DNA of 46,309 nucleotides, taken from contig NZ_JBAKHD010000013.1 of NCBI RefSeq assembly GCF_049065735.1, positions 1 through 46,309 of the forward strand. The letters are read 5' to 3'. The DNA is from Paramesorhizobium sp049065735. Its GTDB lineage: Bacteria > Pseudomonadota > Alphaproteobacteria > Rhizobiales > Rhizobiaceae. A program made the position numbers and the translations under genes. Below are positions 7,603 to 16,123 of this stretch, piece after piece. Below the pieces are notes generated by a model. The model worked only from the letters and a program-made list of their open reading frames with translations. It ran no database searches and had not been told where the DNA came from. The number at the start of each line of letters is the position of its first letter. Position 1 is the first letter of the stretch.

Positions 7603-8709
7603 TTATTCAGCCGCGACGATCTTTCCGTCTTCCCACTTATAGAGCGAGAAGCTGGGCGACGACAGATCGCCGCTCTCGCCATAGGTGAGCTTGCCAATGA
7701 CCGTGTCGATGGGTTCGCCTGATTTCAGCACCTTGGCCACAGCCTGTGCGTCATCCGCCGAGCCGGCCTTTTCGATGCCGGCCTTCAGCACCTGCACTGC
7801 GGCATAGGCATTGAGCGTGAACGCCTCGGCAGGGATCTTCTTCTCCTCGAGCGCCTTGATAACCTCCGCCGCGGCGGGGTTCTTCGTTGCGTCAACAGCG
7901 TTGGTGAAGATGGTGCCGGCGGCAGCGTCGCCGCCGATCGCCCAATATTCCGTGTTGGACAGGCCCTCACCGCCGATGATCGTCGCCTTCACACCCTGAT
8001 CCTTAAGCTGGCGTGCGAGCAGGCCGCCTTCCGGATGATAGCCGCCGAAATAGATCACATCGACCTTGGCTTCCTTGAGCTTGGTGACGAGCGCGCCGAA
8101 ATCCTTGTCGCCGACATTGAGCGACTCATCGAGCACTTCCTTGACACCGCCCGCATTCAGCGTCGCCTTGAAGGCATCGGCCAGACCCTTGCCGTAGGGG
8201 CCCTTGTCGTTGACGATGGCGACCTTCTTGTCTTTGAGGTTCTTCAGGACATATTCGGCGGCAACCTGCGCCTGCTGGTCGTCACGGCCGCAGGTGCGGA
8301 ACACGTTCCAGAGGTCACGGTTGGTGAGCGTCGGCGTCGTAGCGGTCGGCGTCACCATGAGTGCGCCGTTCTCGGCCAGCACGTCCGAAACGGGCACGGA
8401 GGTGCCGGAAAGGACGGGGCCGACCACATAATGGACGCCGTCGCCGACGATCTGGTTGGCGACCGAAACGGCCTGCTTGGGCTCGCCCGCATCATCCATG
8501 AGCTTGAGAATGACCTTCTCGCCCTTGATGCCGCCTGCCTTGTTGATGGCCTCGACGGCGCTCTCGGCGCCATTCTTCACCTGAATGCCGTAAGCCGCGA
8601 CCGGTCCGGTCAGCGGCGCGATCAGGCCGATGGTGATATCGGCTTGGGCGAGCGGCACGAACATGATGCTCGCCGCCAGCGTAACGCTGGAGAACAACGA
8701 AAAACGCAT
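7603..8709 (-). CDS. Branched-chain amino acid-type ABC transporter substrate-binding protein
   Basis: The 368-residue protein begins MRFSLFSSVTLAASIMF, a signal peptide ending near ADITIG at about residue 23. The mature part opens IGLIAPLTGPVAAYG and has the two-lobed type I periplasmic fold of LivJ/LivK proteins (VVGPVLSGTSVPVSD, FRTCGRDDQQ, VDVIYFGGYHPEGG). It should bind a branched-chain or similar amino acid in the periplasm. The ATG at 8709 is preceded by AAGGAGG (minus strand, about 8715-8721), so longer upstream starts are rejected. No permease or ATPase genes adjoin it, so it must be served by Liv components coded elsewhere. Confidence 0.9.
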   Translation of the reverse strand: MRFSLFSSVTLAASIMFVPLAQADITIGLIAPLTGPVAAYGIQVKNGAESAVEAINKAGGIKGEKVILKLMDDAGEPKQAVSVANQIVGDGVHYVVGPVLSGTSVPVSDVLAENGALMVTPTATTPTLTNRDLWNVFRTCGRDDQQAQVAAEYVLKNLKDKKVAIVNDKGPYGKGLADAFKATLNAGGVKEVLDESLNVGDKDFGALVTKLKEAKVDVIYFGGYHPEGGLLARQLKDQGVKATIIGGEGLSNTEYWAIGGDAAAGTIFTNAVDATKNPAAAEVIKALEEKKIPAEAFTLNAYAAVQVLKAGIEKAGSADDAQAVAKVLKSGEPIDTVIGKLTYGESGDLSSPSFSLYKWEDGKIVAAE

Positions 8710-8984
8710 GAATTCCTCCTTCATGACAGCCCCCCTGGGGCCATGCTTTGGATATCGCACGATCCCTGAAAGTTGCTGGCTTTTCTGGGCGGGATCATGC
8801 GACAAAACACTCTATGCAGGCCGCGCCCGAGAAGCCGGGTGAGCTGCCTGTATCCGGTGAGTTAATGCAGTTCTGCGAGCCGGTTGCAAGAGGCGAACCG
8901 GTCTAAGATGGCCGGAAACGCATGAATATTCTCATTTTTCGCCGTTGGAAGCAGCAATCTTCCGGTCGCGGCCTATTGAAAGCA

Positions 8985-11585
8985 TCAATCTTCCGCCTCC
9001 AGCATCTCCTTGACCGCCGTCGCCAATTGCTTGAGCGAGAAGGGTTTGGGCAGGAAGCCGAATTTGGCGTCCGCCGGCAAATTCTTCGCGAAAGCGTCCT
9101 CCGCATAGCCGGAAACGAAGATGAACTTGATGTCGGGATGCGTTTTACGCAGTTCGCGCAACAGCGTCGGGCCATCCATCTCGGGCATGACGACGTCGGA
9201 GACGACAATATCGACACCGCCCTCAATGCTGGCCAGCACCTCCAGCGCCTCCACGCCGGACGAAGCTTCATGCACCGTATAGCCGCGCGATTGCAGCGCC
9301 CTCACCCCGCCCATGCGCACCGCATCCTCGTCCTCGACAAGAAGCACCGTCGCCGAGCCGGAGAGGTCGCGTGGCTTTTCGGGCTCCTTCTTCTTTTCCT
9401 TCTTGCCGTTTTCCACCGTCGTGCCATCTGCAGCCGTGACGGCAGCTTCCACATGCCTCGGCAGGAATATCTTGAAGGTCGTGCCCTTCCCCACCTCGGA
9501 ATCGCAGTAGATGAAGCCACCAGTCTGCTTGATGATGCCATAGACCATGGAAAGGCCGAGGCCCGTGCCCTTGCCCACTTCCTTGGTGGTGAAGAACGGC
9601 TCAAATATCTTTTCGATCACATCAGGTGCAATGCCCGTGCCGGTATCCTCCACTTCCACAAGCACATAATCGGCAACGGGCAGGTCGCGGTAGTTGAAAG
9701 CCGCCGCCTCCGCCTGGTCCACATTGCGGGTCCGGATGGTGATGGTTCCGCCCTCGGGCATGGCGTCGCGCGCATTGACGGCGAGATTGACCGCCACCTG
9801 CTCGAACTGCCCCAGATCGGCGCGCACGGGCCAGAGGTCGCGGCCATGGTCGATCTTGAGCTCGATGTCCTTGCCGACGAGGCGGGCGAGCAGCATCCTG
9901 AGATCGGCAAGCACATCGGTCAGGTCCAGCACCTCGGGCCGCAGCGTCTGCCGTCGCGAGAAGGCAAGCAACTGCCGCACCAGCGAAGCCGCGCGATTGG
10001 CGTTCTGCTTGATGTTCATAATATCGGGGAAGGACGGATCGGACGCGCGATGGTTGGTAAGGAGCAGGTCCGACGACATGATGATCGCCGTCAGCACATT
10101 ATTGAAATCATGCGCGATACCGCCGGCAAGCTGGCCCACCGCCTGCATCTTCTGGCTTTGCGCCATCTGTCCTTCCAGCGCCTTTTGCTCCGTGGTCTCC
10201 ACGGCGGAAACGATGGCAGCCTCTTCCGCCGCCTCGCCGCCGACATCCGAGACGGGGCTGACATAGAAGCGGATATGCCGCTGCTCGTCGGTCGGAAGCA
10301 CCGTATCGATGGGAGATATTTCCGCCTGACCGGCAAAGGCGGCCGCGAGCGCCTTGGAGAAGGCCTCACGGTCGCGTTCATGCACGACATCGGCAAGCTT
10401 TATGCCGCCATCGATGGCGTCGCTATCGACAGCGGAAGAGAAGATATCGAGGAAGCGCGCATTGGTGCGCAGCGTCTTGCCCTTGGCATCCACGGCGGCG
10501 ATCGCCATGGGGGCGGAGTTGAAGAACCGCGTGAAGCGCACTTCCGCCGCGCGGAGCGCCGCCGAAGCATCCTCGCCCTCGGCGCGGTTGAGCACAATGG
10601 TGCGGCTCGTGCCGCGCTTCCCGTCGCGCTGCGCCTGCACCCGATGATAAAAGCGCACCGCCAGGCTCTGCCCGTTGAGCTTGGCGAGATCGAGATCGAT
10701 CACCGTGTTGCGGCTCGAACCCGGATCAGCCTTGACCGAATTGATCAGCGCCATGCCATTGCCCGCGACGATATCATTAAGCATCAGCGAACCCGGCACG
10801 AATTTCGTCAGATCGACGCCCAGCCATTCCGCCAGCGTGGCGTTGAGATAGACGATCCGGCCCGCGGCATCGGCGGAGAAGAACCCCGCCGGCGCATGGT
10901 CGAGATGGTCGATGGCCTCCTGCAGATCCTGAAAGAAGCGCTCCTGCTCCGCCCTCTCATCCGATATGTCAGCGACCTGCCAGGCAAACAGCGGCCCCTT
11001 ATGGTCGGGGGTCGAGGCGATGGGCCGCGCCTTGATGCGATACCATGTCGGCCCCACCGCCCGAGGACCGTCGGATGCCGGCGCCATCGCATGGGATAGC
11101 CGCACCTCTTCCTGCGCCGGCACGCCGTCGCGCACCGCATTCGACAGGCGGTAGATGGCGTCGGAAGCTGCCGGCTCGCCCGAAAGGATCGTATCGAGGG
11201 TGCGCACATCGGTGGCATCGGTCGCGCCTGTCAGCGCGGCATAGGCGTGGTTGGCGTAAACGACACGGCCCCGGCTATCGAGGATAACCGTTCCCTCGGG
11301 CTGCGAGTCGATAAAGGCATGAGCCAGATCGTCCCCCAGCACGCGCGGGGTGAACTGGATGATCCCGATGGCGGCACCGAACAGATAGAAGACGCCAACC
11401 ATGGTCAGCACACCGAGGAGGCCGAGCAGGAAGGCATCGCCCAGCTGGTCGCGGAAGACGAAATAGAGGAAGGCCGCGCCCGTCAGGACGATGCCGAGCA
11501 CCAGAAGCCGGATCGCCGCTCCGGGCCCCTTGCGTCCCGAGACGATCGGTTTTGGATAAAGATCGGTCCGTGCGTCTTGAGACAT
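8985..11585 (-). CDS. cckA: Hybrid sensor histidine kinase, CckA type
   Basis: The 866-residue protein has two membrane segments near residues 25-42 and 52-77 and PAS-like regions at about 90-210, 220-335 and 345-465. The phosphorylation box GQLAGGIAHDFNNVLTAI has His492. It is followed by the HATPase domain (NLAVNARDAMPEGG, DTGTGI, GKGTGLGLSMVYGI). A receiver at about 745-866 has phospho-acceptor Asp797 in VVSDVVMPEMDG. In alphaproteobacteria CckA passes phosphate through ChpT to the cell-cycle regulators CtrA and CpdR. Length, domain order and the neighbouring fliO-like gene match rhizobial CckA. A Lys/Glu-rich linker joins kinase and receiver. Confidence 0.93.
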   Translation of the reverse strand: MSQDARTDLYPKPIVSGRKGPGAAIRLLVLGIVLTGAAFLYFVFRDQLGDAFLLGLLGVLTMVGVFYLFGAAIGIIQFTPRVLGDDLAHAFIDSQPEGTVILDSRGRVVYANHAYAALTGATDATDVRTLDTILSGEPAASDAIYRLSNAVRDGVPAQEEVRLSHAMAPASDGPRAVGPTWYRIKARPIASTPDHKGPLFAWQVADISDERAEQERFFQDLQEAIDHLDHAPAGFFSADAAGRIVYLNATLAEWLGVDLTKFVPGSLMLNDIVAGNGMALINSVKADPGSSRNTVIDLDLAKLNGQSLAVRFYHRVQAQRDGKRGTSRTIVLNRAEGEDASAALRAAEVRFTRFFNSAPMAIAAVDAKGKTLRTNARFLDIFSSAVDSDAIDGGIKLADVVHERDREAFSKALAAAFAGQAEISPIDTVLPTDEQRHIRFYVSPVSDVGGEAAEEAAIVSAVETTEQKALEGQMAQSQKMQAVGQLAGGIAHDFNNVLTAIIMSSDLLLTNHRASDPSFPDIMNIKQNANRAASLVRQLLAFSRRQTLRPEVLDLTDVLADLRMLLARLVGKDIELKIDHGRDLWPVRADLGQFEQVAVNLAVNARDAMPEGGTITIRTRNVDQAEAAAFNYRDLPVADYVLVEVEDTGTGIAPDVIEKIFEPFFTTKEVGKGTGLGLSMVYGIIKQTGGFIYCDSEVGKGTTFKIFLPRHVEAAVTAADGTTVENGKKEKKKEPEKPRDLSGSATVLLVEDEDAVRMGGVRALQSRGYTVHEASSGVEALEVLASIEGGVDIVVSDVVMPEMDGPTLLRELRKTHPDIKFIFVSGYAEDAFAKNLPADAKFGFLPKPFSLKQLATAVKEMLEAED

Positions 11586-11934
11586 ATGGCCCTCAACCCT
11601 TTTATTCTATTTCTATCGGCCTTTCAGCCGCCATGAAATGCCGAATATCCGATTCGCAATGGCTTGGATCATACATTCCCGGATACGGGAACCCATACGC
11701 AGGAAAATCCGGCAATTAAAGCAGGCAGCGCGACCATTGAGTGTAACAAGGCCGCATTCTCGCCCGATTCGCCATGTTTTCTGTTGGTTACAAGGCGATA
11801 ACAAGAATAGTTCGTTTTCTGATTGTTTCCTTCGACAGCTTTCGTCGGATATCCTGACCGGGAAAATTAAAAAGCATTCCGGCAAGGCAACGGGGATATG
11901 CAGCCACGGCTGCAGTTCTTAAGGAGAAGAGTGG
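11586..11934. promoter_or_regulatory. Divergent promoter region between cckA and the fliO-like gene
   Basis: This 349-base segment is more AT-rich than its flanks and carries no convincing gene. It must hold the promoters for cckA (leftward) and the FliO-like gene (rightward). AAGGAGA at 11921-11927 is the ribosome-binding site for the ATG at 11935. No exact CtrA box (TTAA-N7-TTAA) was found by eye. Confidence 0.5.
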
Positions 11935-13134
11935 ATGTACGAGTGGCTGAGTGGAATTGTCGGCGAGAATGCCGCCCGCGTGGCGGGCTTCATCCTCCTG
12001 TTCCTGCTGATCCTTGCGGCGATCGTGGCGGTGCTGACGGTCATTCGCCGCGTGACCGGCGGAACTTTCGTCGCTGGCGGACGCGGACGCGCGCCGCGCC
12101 TCTCCGTCATGGACGCGGCCGCGGTCGATAGCCGCCGCCGGCTGGTCCTGGTCCGGCGCGACGATGTCGAGCACCTGCTCCTTATCGGCGGTCCGACCGA
12201 TATCGTCGTGGAGCAAAATATCCAGGCGGCCCGCGCGAAAGACCGCCCATCCGCCGCGAAGACGGAACTAGCGGAACCGGAACCGCGCGCCGAGCGCCCT
12301 GCACCCGCCGCTCCTGTTGCCGAAGCGCAGGAAGCCGAACCCTCCCTCGCGCCTGAACCGGCCCCTGCCGCACCCGCCGTCGCCGCGCCGGTGAGTAATC
12401 CGGCGCCCGCCGCGAGGCAGGCTCCTCCGGCTTCGGTGACGCCATTCCCCGAAAGGCATCCGGAGCGTCCGCGTCCCACCGTCGCAGCGGTCAGGCCGGC
12501 GCCGCAGCCGCAACAACCGGCCCAATCGGCGCAGCACTCGCCTGCGCCCGCCGCCGCCCGGCCCGTGCCGCAATTCAGCCAGCCGCCGCGCCCGGCGCCG
12601 GTTCCGCCGCAGCCGCAGTCCCGCACGACCGCGCCCCAACCAGCTGCTCCCCAGCCCGTGCGCGCTCATCCGGCCTATCCGCTGAGCCAGGTGGCGCAGG
12701 GTGTGATCAGCGCCACGTCGGGCCTTGCCGCCGCCTCGGGAAGCAGCAGCACGGCGGGCCTCAACGTCGCCCCTGCCCGCGAAACGCCGCAGCCGCGCGC
12801 CGAGACGACCCCGGCACGGACCGCCCCGTCCTTCGCAAATTTCGACCAGCCCGAGGCCCGCGCGCCCCGCATCGAGGAGACCTCCGTCACGCCCTTCCCT
12901 TCGGCTCCGGCTGCGCGGGAGGACGTCTCCGGCAAGCTCGATACGTTCGCAGACGATTTGCACGATTCCATGTTCGACGAGCTAACCCTCGACGAGATCC
13001 AGCTGGATGACGAACCCTCGAACGAACTCAACATCTCCGCTGCCGGACATGAGCCGCAGGACGAAGCGGTCAACCAGCTTGAGGACGAAATGGAAAAGCT
13101 GCTCGGCGAATTGTCGAGAAGCAGGAGGAACTGA
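11935..13134 (+). CDS. FliO/MopB-like membrane protein with Pro/Ala-rich tail
   Basis: The 399-residue protein has a single N-terminal membrane segment at about residues 16-37 (VAGFILLFLLILAAIVAVL). A compact cytoplasmic domain follows, with APRLSVMDAAAVDSRRRLVL and VEHLLLIGGPTDIVVE at about residues 53-96, the pattern of FliO-type flagellar export proteins. The remaining roughly 300 residues are low-complexity Pro/Ala/Gln sequence, ending in an acidic helix (DEMEKLLGELSRSRRN). It diverges from cckA. A flagellar role is uncertain because no other flagellar gene is present. AAGGAGA eight bases upstream supports the start. Confidence 0.7.
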   Translation: MYEWLSGIVGENAARVAGFILLFLLILAAIVAVLTVIRRVTGGTFVAGGRGRAPRLSVMDAAAVDSRRRLVLVRRDDVEHLLLIGGPTDIVVEQNIQAARAKDRPSAAKTELAEPEPRAERPAPAAPVAEAQEAEPSLAPEPAPAAPAVAAPVSNPAPAARQAPPASVTPFPERHPERPRPTVAAVRPAPQPQQPAQSAQHSPAPAAARPVPQFSQPPRPAPVPPQPQSRTTAPQPAAPQPVRAHPAYPLSQVAQGVISATSGLAAASGSSSTAGLNVAPARETPQPRAETTPARTAPSFANFDQPEARAPRIEETSVTPFPSAPAAREDVSGKLDTFADDLHDSMFDELTLDEIQLDDEPSNELNISAAGHEPQDEAVNQLEDEMEKLLGELSRSRRN

Positions 13135-13192
13135 CGGCAGGAAATAAGGGGCCGCGATACCATAGGCAGATGTCACCACAGGAGAGCGCAGC

Positions 13193-13765
13193 ATGAACAC
13201 CGCCTTCATCGGCCTCGATTACATCGTCGATATCGTGGACCCGAACGGCAAGATTGCCGCCTCGGCTCAGCAGGTAAAAGAGCACGGTGTGATCGCCAAG
13301 GCCAATGAAGCCTTGAAGATCGCCCGCGACAAGGGCTGGCTCAGCATTCTGGTCAAAGTCGGCTTCTCCCGCGGATACAAGGACCAGCCGAAAAACTCGC
13401 CGCTCTTCGGCCGCGCCAATGAGCTGGACGCGCTGGCGCTCGACGGTCCGGGCACCGGTTTTCATGAAGACCTTCGCTCGGATTTCGCTGATCTCATCAT
13501 GGTCAAGCCAAGGGTGAGCCCCTTCTACGGCACCGGCCTCGAGGCGGCTCTGCGCGCGAACCGGATAGAACGGCTCATCATTGCAGGCGTCAGCAGCCCA
13601 TGGGCGGTCGAAGCCGCCACGCGCGACGCGCATGACCGGGATTACGAGGTCTATATTGCCGAGGACGCCTGCGCCGCCGCGCGCGCGGAAGAGCACGAAG
13701 CCGCGATGAAGCGGCTCGCCCGCATCGCCAAGATCATCCACGTCGGCGATATGCACACTCTGTGA
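13193..13765 (+). CDS. Isochorismatase-fold hydrolase-like protein lacking the catalytic Cys
   Basis: The 190-residue protein follows the isochorismatase fold: opening strand FIGLDYIVDIVD with Asp9, a Lys strand (LIMVKPRVSPFYGTGL, Lys105) and LIIAGVSSPWAVEAATRDA. In cysteine hydrolases of this fold the last motif is GV-T-x-C-V; here the Cys position is Ala138. Amide-type cysteine hydrolysis is therefore unlikely. True isochorismatases also lack this Cys, so ether hydrolysis remains possible. The start is supported by GGAGAG at 13180-13185. It is 10 bases from the next gene and probably co-transcribed with it. Confidence 0.75.
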   Translation: MNTAFIGLDYIVDIVDPNGKIAASAQQVKEHGVIAKANEALKIARDKGWLSILVKVGFSRGYKDQPKNSPLFGRANELDALALDGPGTGFHEDLRSDFADLIMVKPRVSPFYGTGLEAALRANRIERLIIAGVSSPWAVEAATRDAHDRDYEVYIAEDACAAARAEEHEAAMKRLARIAKIIHVGDMHTL

Positions 13766-13775
13766 TCCGCCCCGC

Positions 13776-14792
13776 ATGAGGATTGCACTTCCCGGCATCA
13801 CATGGCGTCCGCTTCTGCGGGCACTGGTATCGGTAGCACCATTCGTCCTTCTATCACTGATCTTGAGCCAGCCTGTCTGGCTCCAGGCCGCCTTAGTGGC
13901 GATTTCAGCGCAAATAGCATGGGAACGCACTGGATTGGCGCCCCTTGGGGTAATCCTGCACGGGGTCGCAATAGCCTCCGGCTTTCTGCTTCTGTTCTTT
14001 GCGCTTCTCGTCCCGGCAGTTTTTGTCGCAGCTTGTGCGTTGATGGCGGCTGGAACAATCCGCCTTGCAGCCGAGGGCAGCAAATTCCGCTCGCTCGGCA
14101 ATTTCACTTTCATCCCCGCTCTCTATCTCGCCTGCGAGACGGGAGAAAACCTGCCCCATGATCTTTACTGGCCAACGGCGCTGGCCTTTCTTCCCTACAT
14201 CACCCTTGCGATCATCCCCGTTATTATCCAGGCCGGGATAGAGCATATGCGCGCGGGAAGAGCTCATCCGGACGGCCTCCGCCATCTCATACGGCTGACC
14301 CGAGACAAATCGCACGGAAATCGCAGCCCTTACCTGGAAGACATGGCGGCGGTCATTCTTGCCGTCGGCACGGCTGCATTTCTCGTCGAGTGGCAAGGCC
14401 TCGATCATGGACAATGGGTGATCTGGTCGGCTGCCAGCGTCGTGACGGGCGATACGGCAAGCTCGCGGTTGAAATTGCGCGACCGGACGACGGGTGCACT
14501 GATCGGCGTTCCGGTCGGGATTCTCCTCGGCTTCGCCATGCCGCACTCCGCGATTGCGTATGGCCTCGCCTCGCTGGGCGCAATCCTGACGCTTGTGGCG
14601 TTCGAGCGTTATGTCATCGGCTTCGGCACGCGCTGCGCTTTGATCGCGCTCGCCTTGCTGCTCTCCGGCCAATCGGTTGCAATAGCCAGCGAGCGCGTGC
14701 TCAACGTCATTCTGGGAGGAATTATCGGCGTGCTATTCGTCCTGGTCGCTCATATGGTGACGCGGCATATGAAGCTCCCGGCCAGGAAATAG
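13776..14792 (+). CDS. FUSC-like integral membrane protein (putative aromatic compound exporter)
   Basis: The 338-residue protein is mostly hydrophobic, with about nine to ten membrane segments in two blocks separated by a hydrophilic stretch at about residues 155-190. The second block contains GQWVIWSAASVVTGDTASSRLKLRDRTTGALIGVPVG, the FUSC-type motif in which R-R-G-IG precedes a membrane helix; it is split here only by reading length, at residues about 209-245. FUSC proteins are linked to efflux of aromatic acids. It starts 10 bases after the isochorismatase-like gene, suggesting one transcript. The substrate is unknown. Confidence 0.65.
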   Translation: MRIALPGITWRPLLRALVSVAPFVLLSLILSQPVWLQAALVAISAQIAWERTGLAPLGVILHGVAIASGFLLLFFALLVPAVFVAACALMAAGTIRLAAEGSKFRSLGNFTFIPALYLACETGENLPHDLYWPTALAFLPYITLAIIPVIIQAGIEHMRAGRAHPDGLRHLIRLTRDKSHGNRSPYLEDMAAVILAVGTAAFLVEWQGLDHGQWVIWSAASVVTGDTASSRLKLRDRTTGALIGVPVGILLGFAMPHSAIAYGLASLGAILTLVAFERYVIGFGTRCALIALALLLSGQSVAIASERVLNVILGGIIGVLFVLVAHMVTRHMKLPARK

Positions 14793-14813
14793 GGCAATTC
14801 GCCACCGGGCAGC

Positions 14814-14843
14814 ACAGGATGCCGATTGAATCGGGCATCCTGT
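14814..14843. terminator. Convergent hairpin terminator
   Basis: ACAGGATGCC at 14814-14823 pairs exactly with GGCATCCTGT at 14834-14843. The inner bases GATT/AATC extend the stem past a one-base bulge. It lies between the converging FUSC-like gene and dksA and is followed on the plus side by TCAATATT. Confidence 0.7.
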
Positions 14844-14901
14844 TCAATATTCAAGTTTGCACACGATTCTCGAAAAGTCTGCGACCTCTCGAGATCGGAC
14901 A

Positions 14902-15318
14902 TTAATCGTCGCGATAAACCTTTTCCCGCCGCTCGTGCCGCTCCTGCGCCTCGATGGACAGCGTCGCGATCGGGCGGGCGTCCAGCCGCTTCAGGCTGAT
15001 CGGCTCGCCGGTTTCCTCGCAATAGCCATATGTGCCGTCCTCGATGCGCTGGAGGGCGGCGTCGATCTTGGCGATCAGCTTGCGCTGCCGGTCACGGGCG
15101 CGCAGTTCGATGGCGCGGTCTGTTTCCGATGAAGCTCTGTCGGCAAGGTCGGGATGATTGGCGTTTTCCTGCTGCAAGGCTTCGAGCGTTTCGCGGGCCT
15201 CGCGGAGTATGTCATTTTTCCAGGCTATCAGCTTTGCGCGGAAGTAAGACTTCTGCCGCTCATTCATGAACGGCTCGTCTTCAGTGGGCCTGTAGTCAAG
15301 GTCGATCAATTCACTCAT
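14902..15318 (-). CDS. dksA: RNA polymerase-binding transcription factor DksA
   Basis: The 138-residue protein begins MSELIDLDYRPTEDEPFMN and has the coiled-coil hairpin (about residues 30-90) that enters the RNA polymerase secondary channel, then the tail YGYCEETGEPISLKRLDARP. DksA normally carries four zinc-binding Cys; here the positions are Cys100, Thr103, Ser121 and Ala124, so zinc cannot be bound in the usual way. Related DksA proteins lacking Cys work without zinc. The protein acts with ppGpp in stress and stationary-phase transcription. The start at 15318 matches the family N-terminus; a start six codons upstream is less likely. Confidence 0.9.
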   Translation of the reverse strand: MSELIDLDYRPTEDEPFMNERQKSYFRAKLIAWKNDILREARETLEALQQENANHPDLADRASSETDRAIELRARDRQRKLIAKIDAALQRIEDGTYGYCEETGEPISLKRLDARPIATLSIEAQERHERREKVYRDD

Positions 15319-15545
15319 GTCTGAATCACCCCACATCTAGGAGACGCGAGCGCCTATATAGGTCCAGATGCAACAACGCACAACAAGAAACGAACAAGCA
15401 GCACCACTTTTTAGTGCATTGATTTTGCTGAAAATTGCAGCGTTTCCTTTATTACCGTCAACGATGATGCGCTTTTGCATCGCCACCCCGGCGACAATGA
15501 GGCAGCGTGTAGGTTATGAATTGCGTTGCCAACCGGGATATCGAA

Positions 15546-16064
15546 ATGACTCGCCTCTATCTCCTCCGTCACGCCAGAGCCGTCCGCGCTGCACCCCGAA
15601 TGGATGATTTCGACCGCCCGCTGACCGAAGAAGGCAGGCAGGAAGCACGCATAATCGGCAAGGCCATGGAAGCAGCTGGGTTTGTCTTCGATATGGCGAT
15701 CTGTTCCACTGCGAAGCGCACGCGCGAGACGCTCGAGCAGTTGCGTCCCGCTCTGAACCTTCCCTTCCCCATCGTCGACAGCCGGGAGCTTTATTCAGCC
15801 GGCGCGGATGAATATCTCGAAATCATCCGGGAAGCGGCGCCGGCAGCGGCCTCGCTGCTGGTGATCGGCCACAATCCTTCCATCGCCGAATTGGCGCTCA
15901 TGCTCGTAGGGCAAGGCGATCCGCTCGCGCTACGACGGCTTTCGGAAGGGTATCCCACCGCCGCCCTCGCGGTGATTGATTTTCATGGTCCGCTCGCAGA
16001 AGCTGAGACAGGCGCCGGAACGCTCCACGCTTTCATCACGCCTGACGACATCGCTGATATTTAA
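15546..16064 (+). CDS. sixA: SixA-type histidine phosphatase family protein
   Basis: The 172-residue protein starts MTRLYLLRHARAVRA, the RHG-type motif of histidine phosphatases (Arg8, His9). It continues with DRPLTEEGRQEARIIG, the phosphate-binding ICSTAKRTRETLEQL and the second catalytic His in LLVIGHNPSIAELA. The family's prototype removes phosphate from the His of Hpt domains, and an Hpt protein is encoded at 23618-24025, though no link is shown. A start at 15516 would add ten residues before the motif; 15546 fits family proteins better. Confidence 0.8.
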   Translation: MTRLYLLRHARAVRAAPRMDDFDRPLTEEGRQEARIIGKAMEAAGFVFDMAICSTAKRTRETLEQLRPALNLPFPIVDSRELYSAGADEYLEIIREAAPAAASLLVIGHNPSIAELALMLVGQGDPLALRRLSEGYPTAALAVIDFHGPLAEAETGAGTLHAFITPDDIADI

Positions 16065-16123
16065 CCGTTTCACCGGCTTTCCTAAGTATATTTCGAACCG
16101 GACTGGATTTCGATGAGGGCAAT

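Noticed and set aside
8922..11099. 725-codon open frame antisense to cckA
   Set aside because: The cckA strand has complete kinase and receiver motifs. The opposite frame is His/Arg-rich noise.
11613..11885. 90-codon open frame between cckA and the fliO-like gene
   Set aside because: It lies in the divergent promoter segment, has odd Cys/Arg-rich composition and no family resemblance.
12182..12963. Gly/Arg-rich antisense frames across the FliO-like tail
   Set aside because: They are complementary images of Pro/Ala-rich codons; no start signal or domain.
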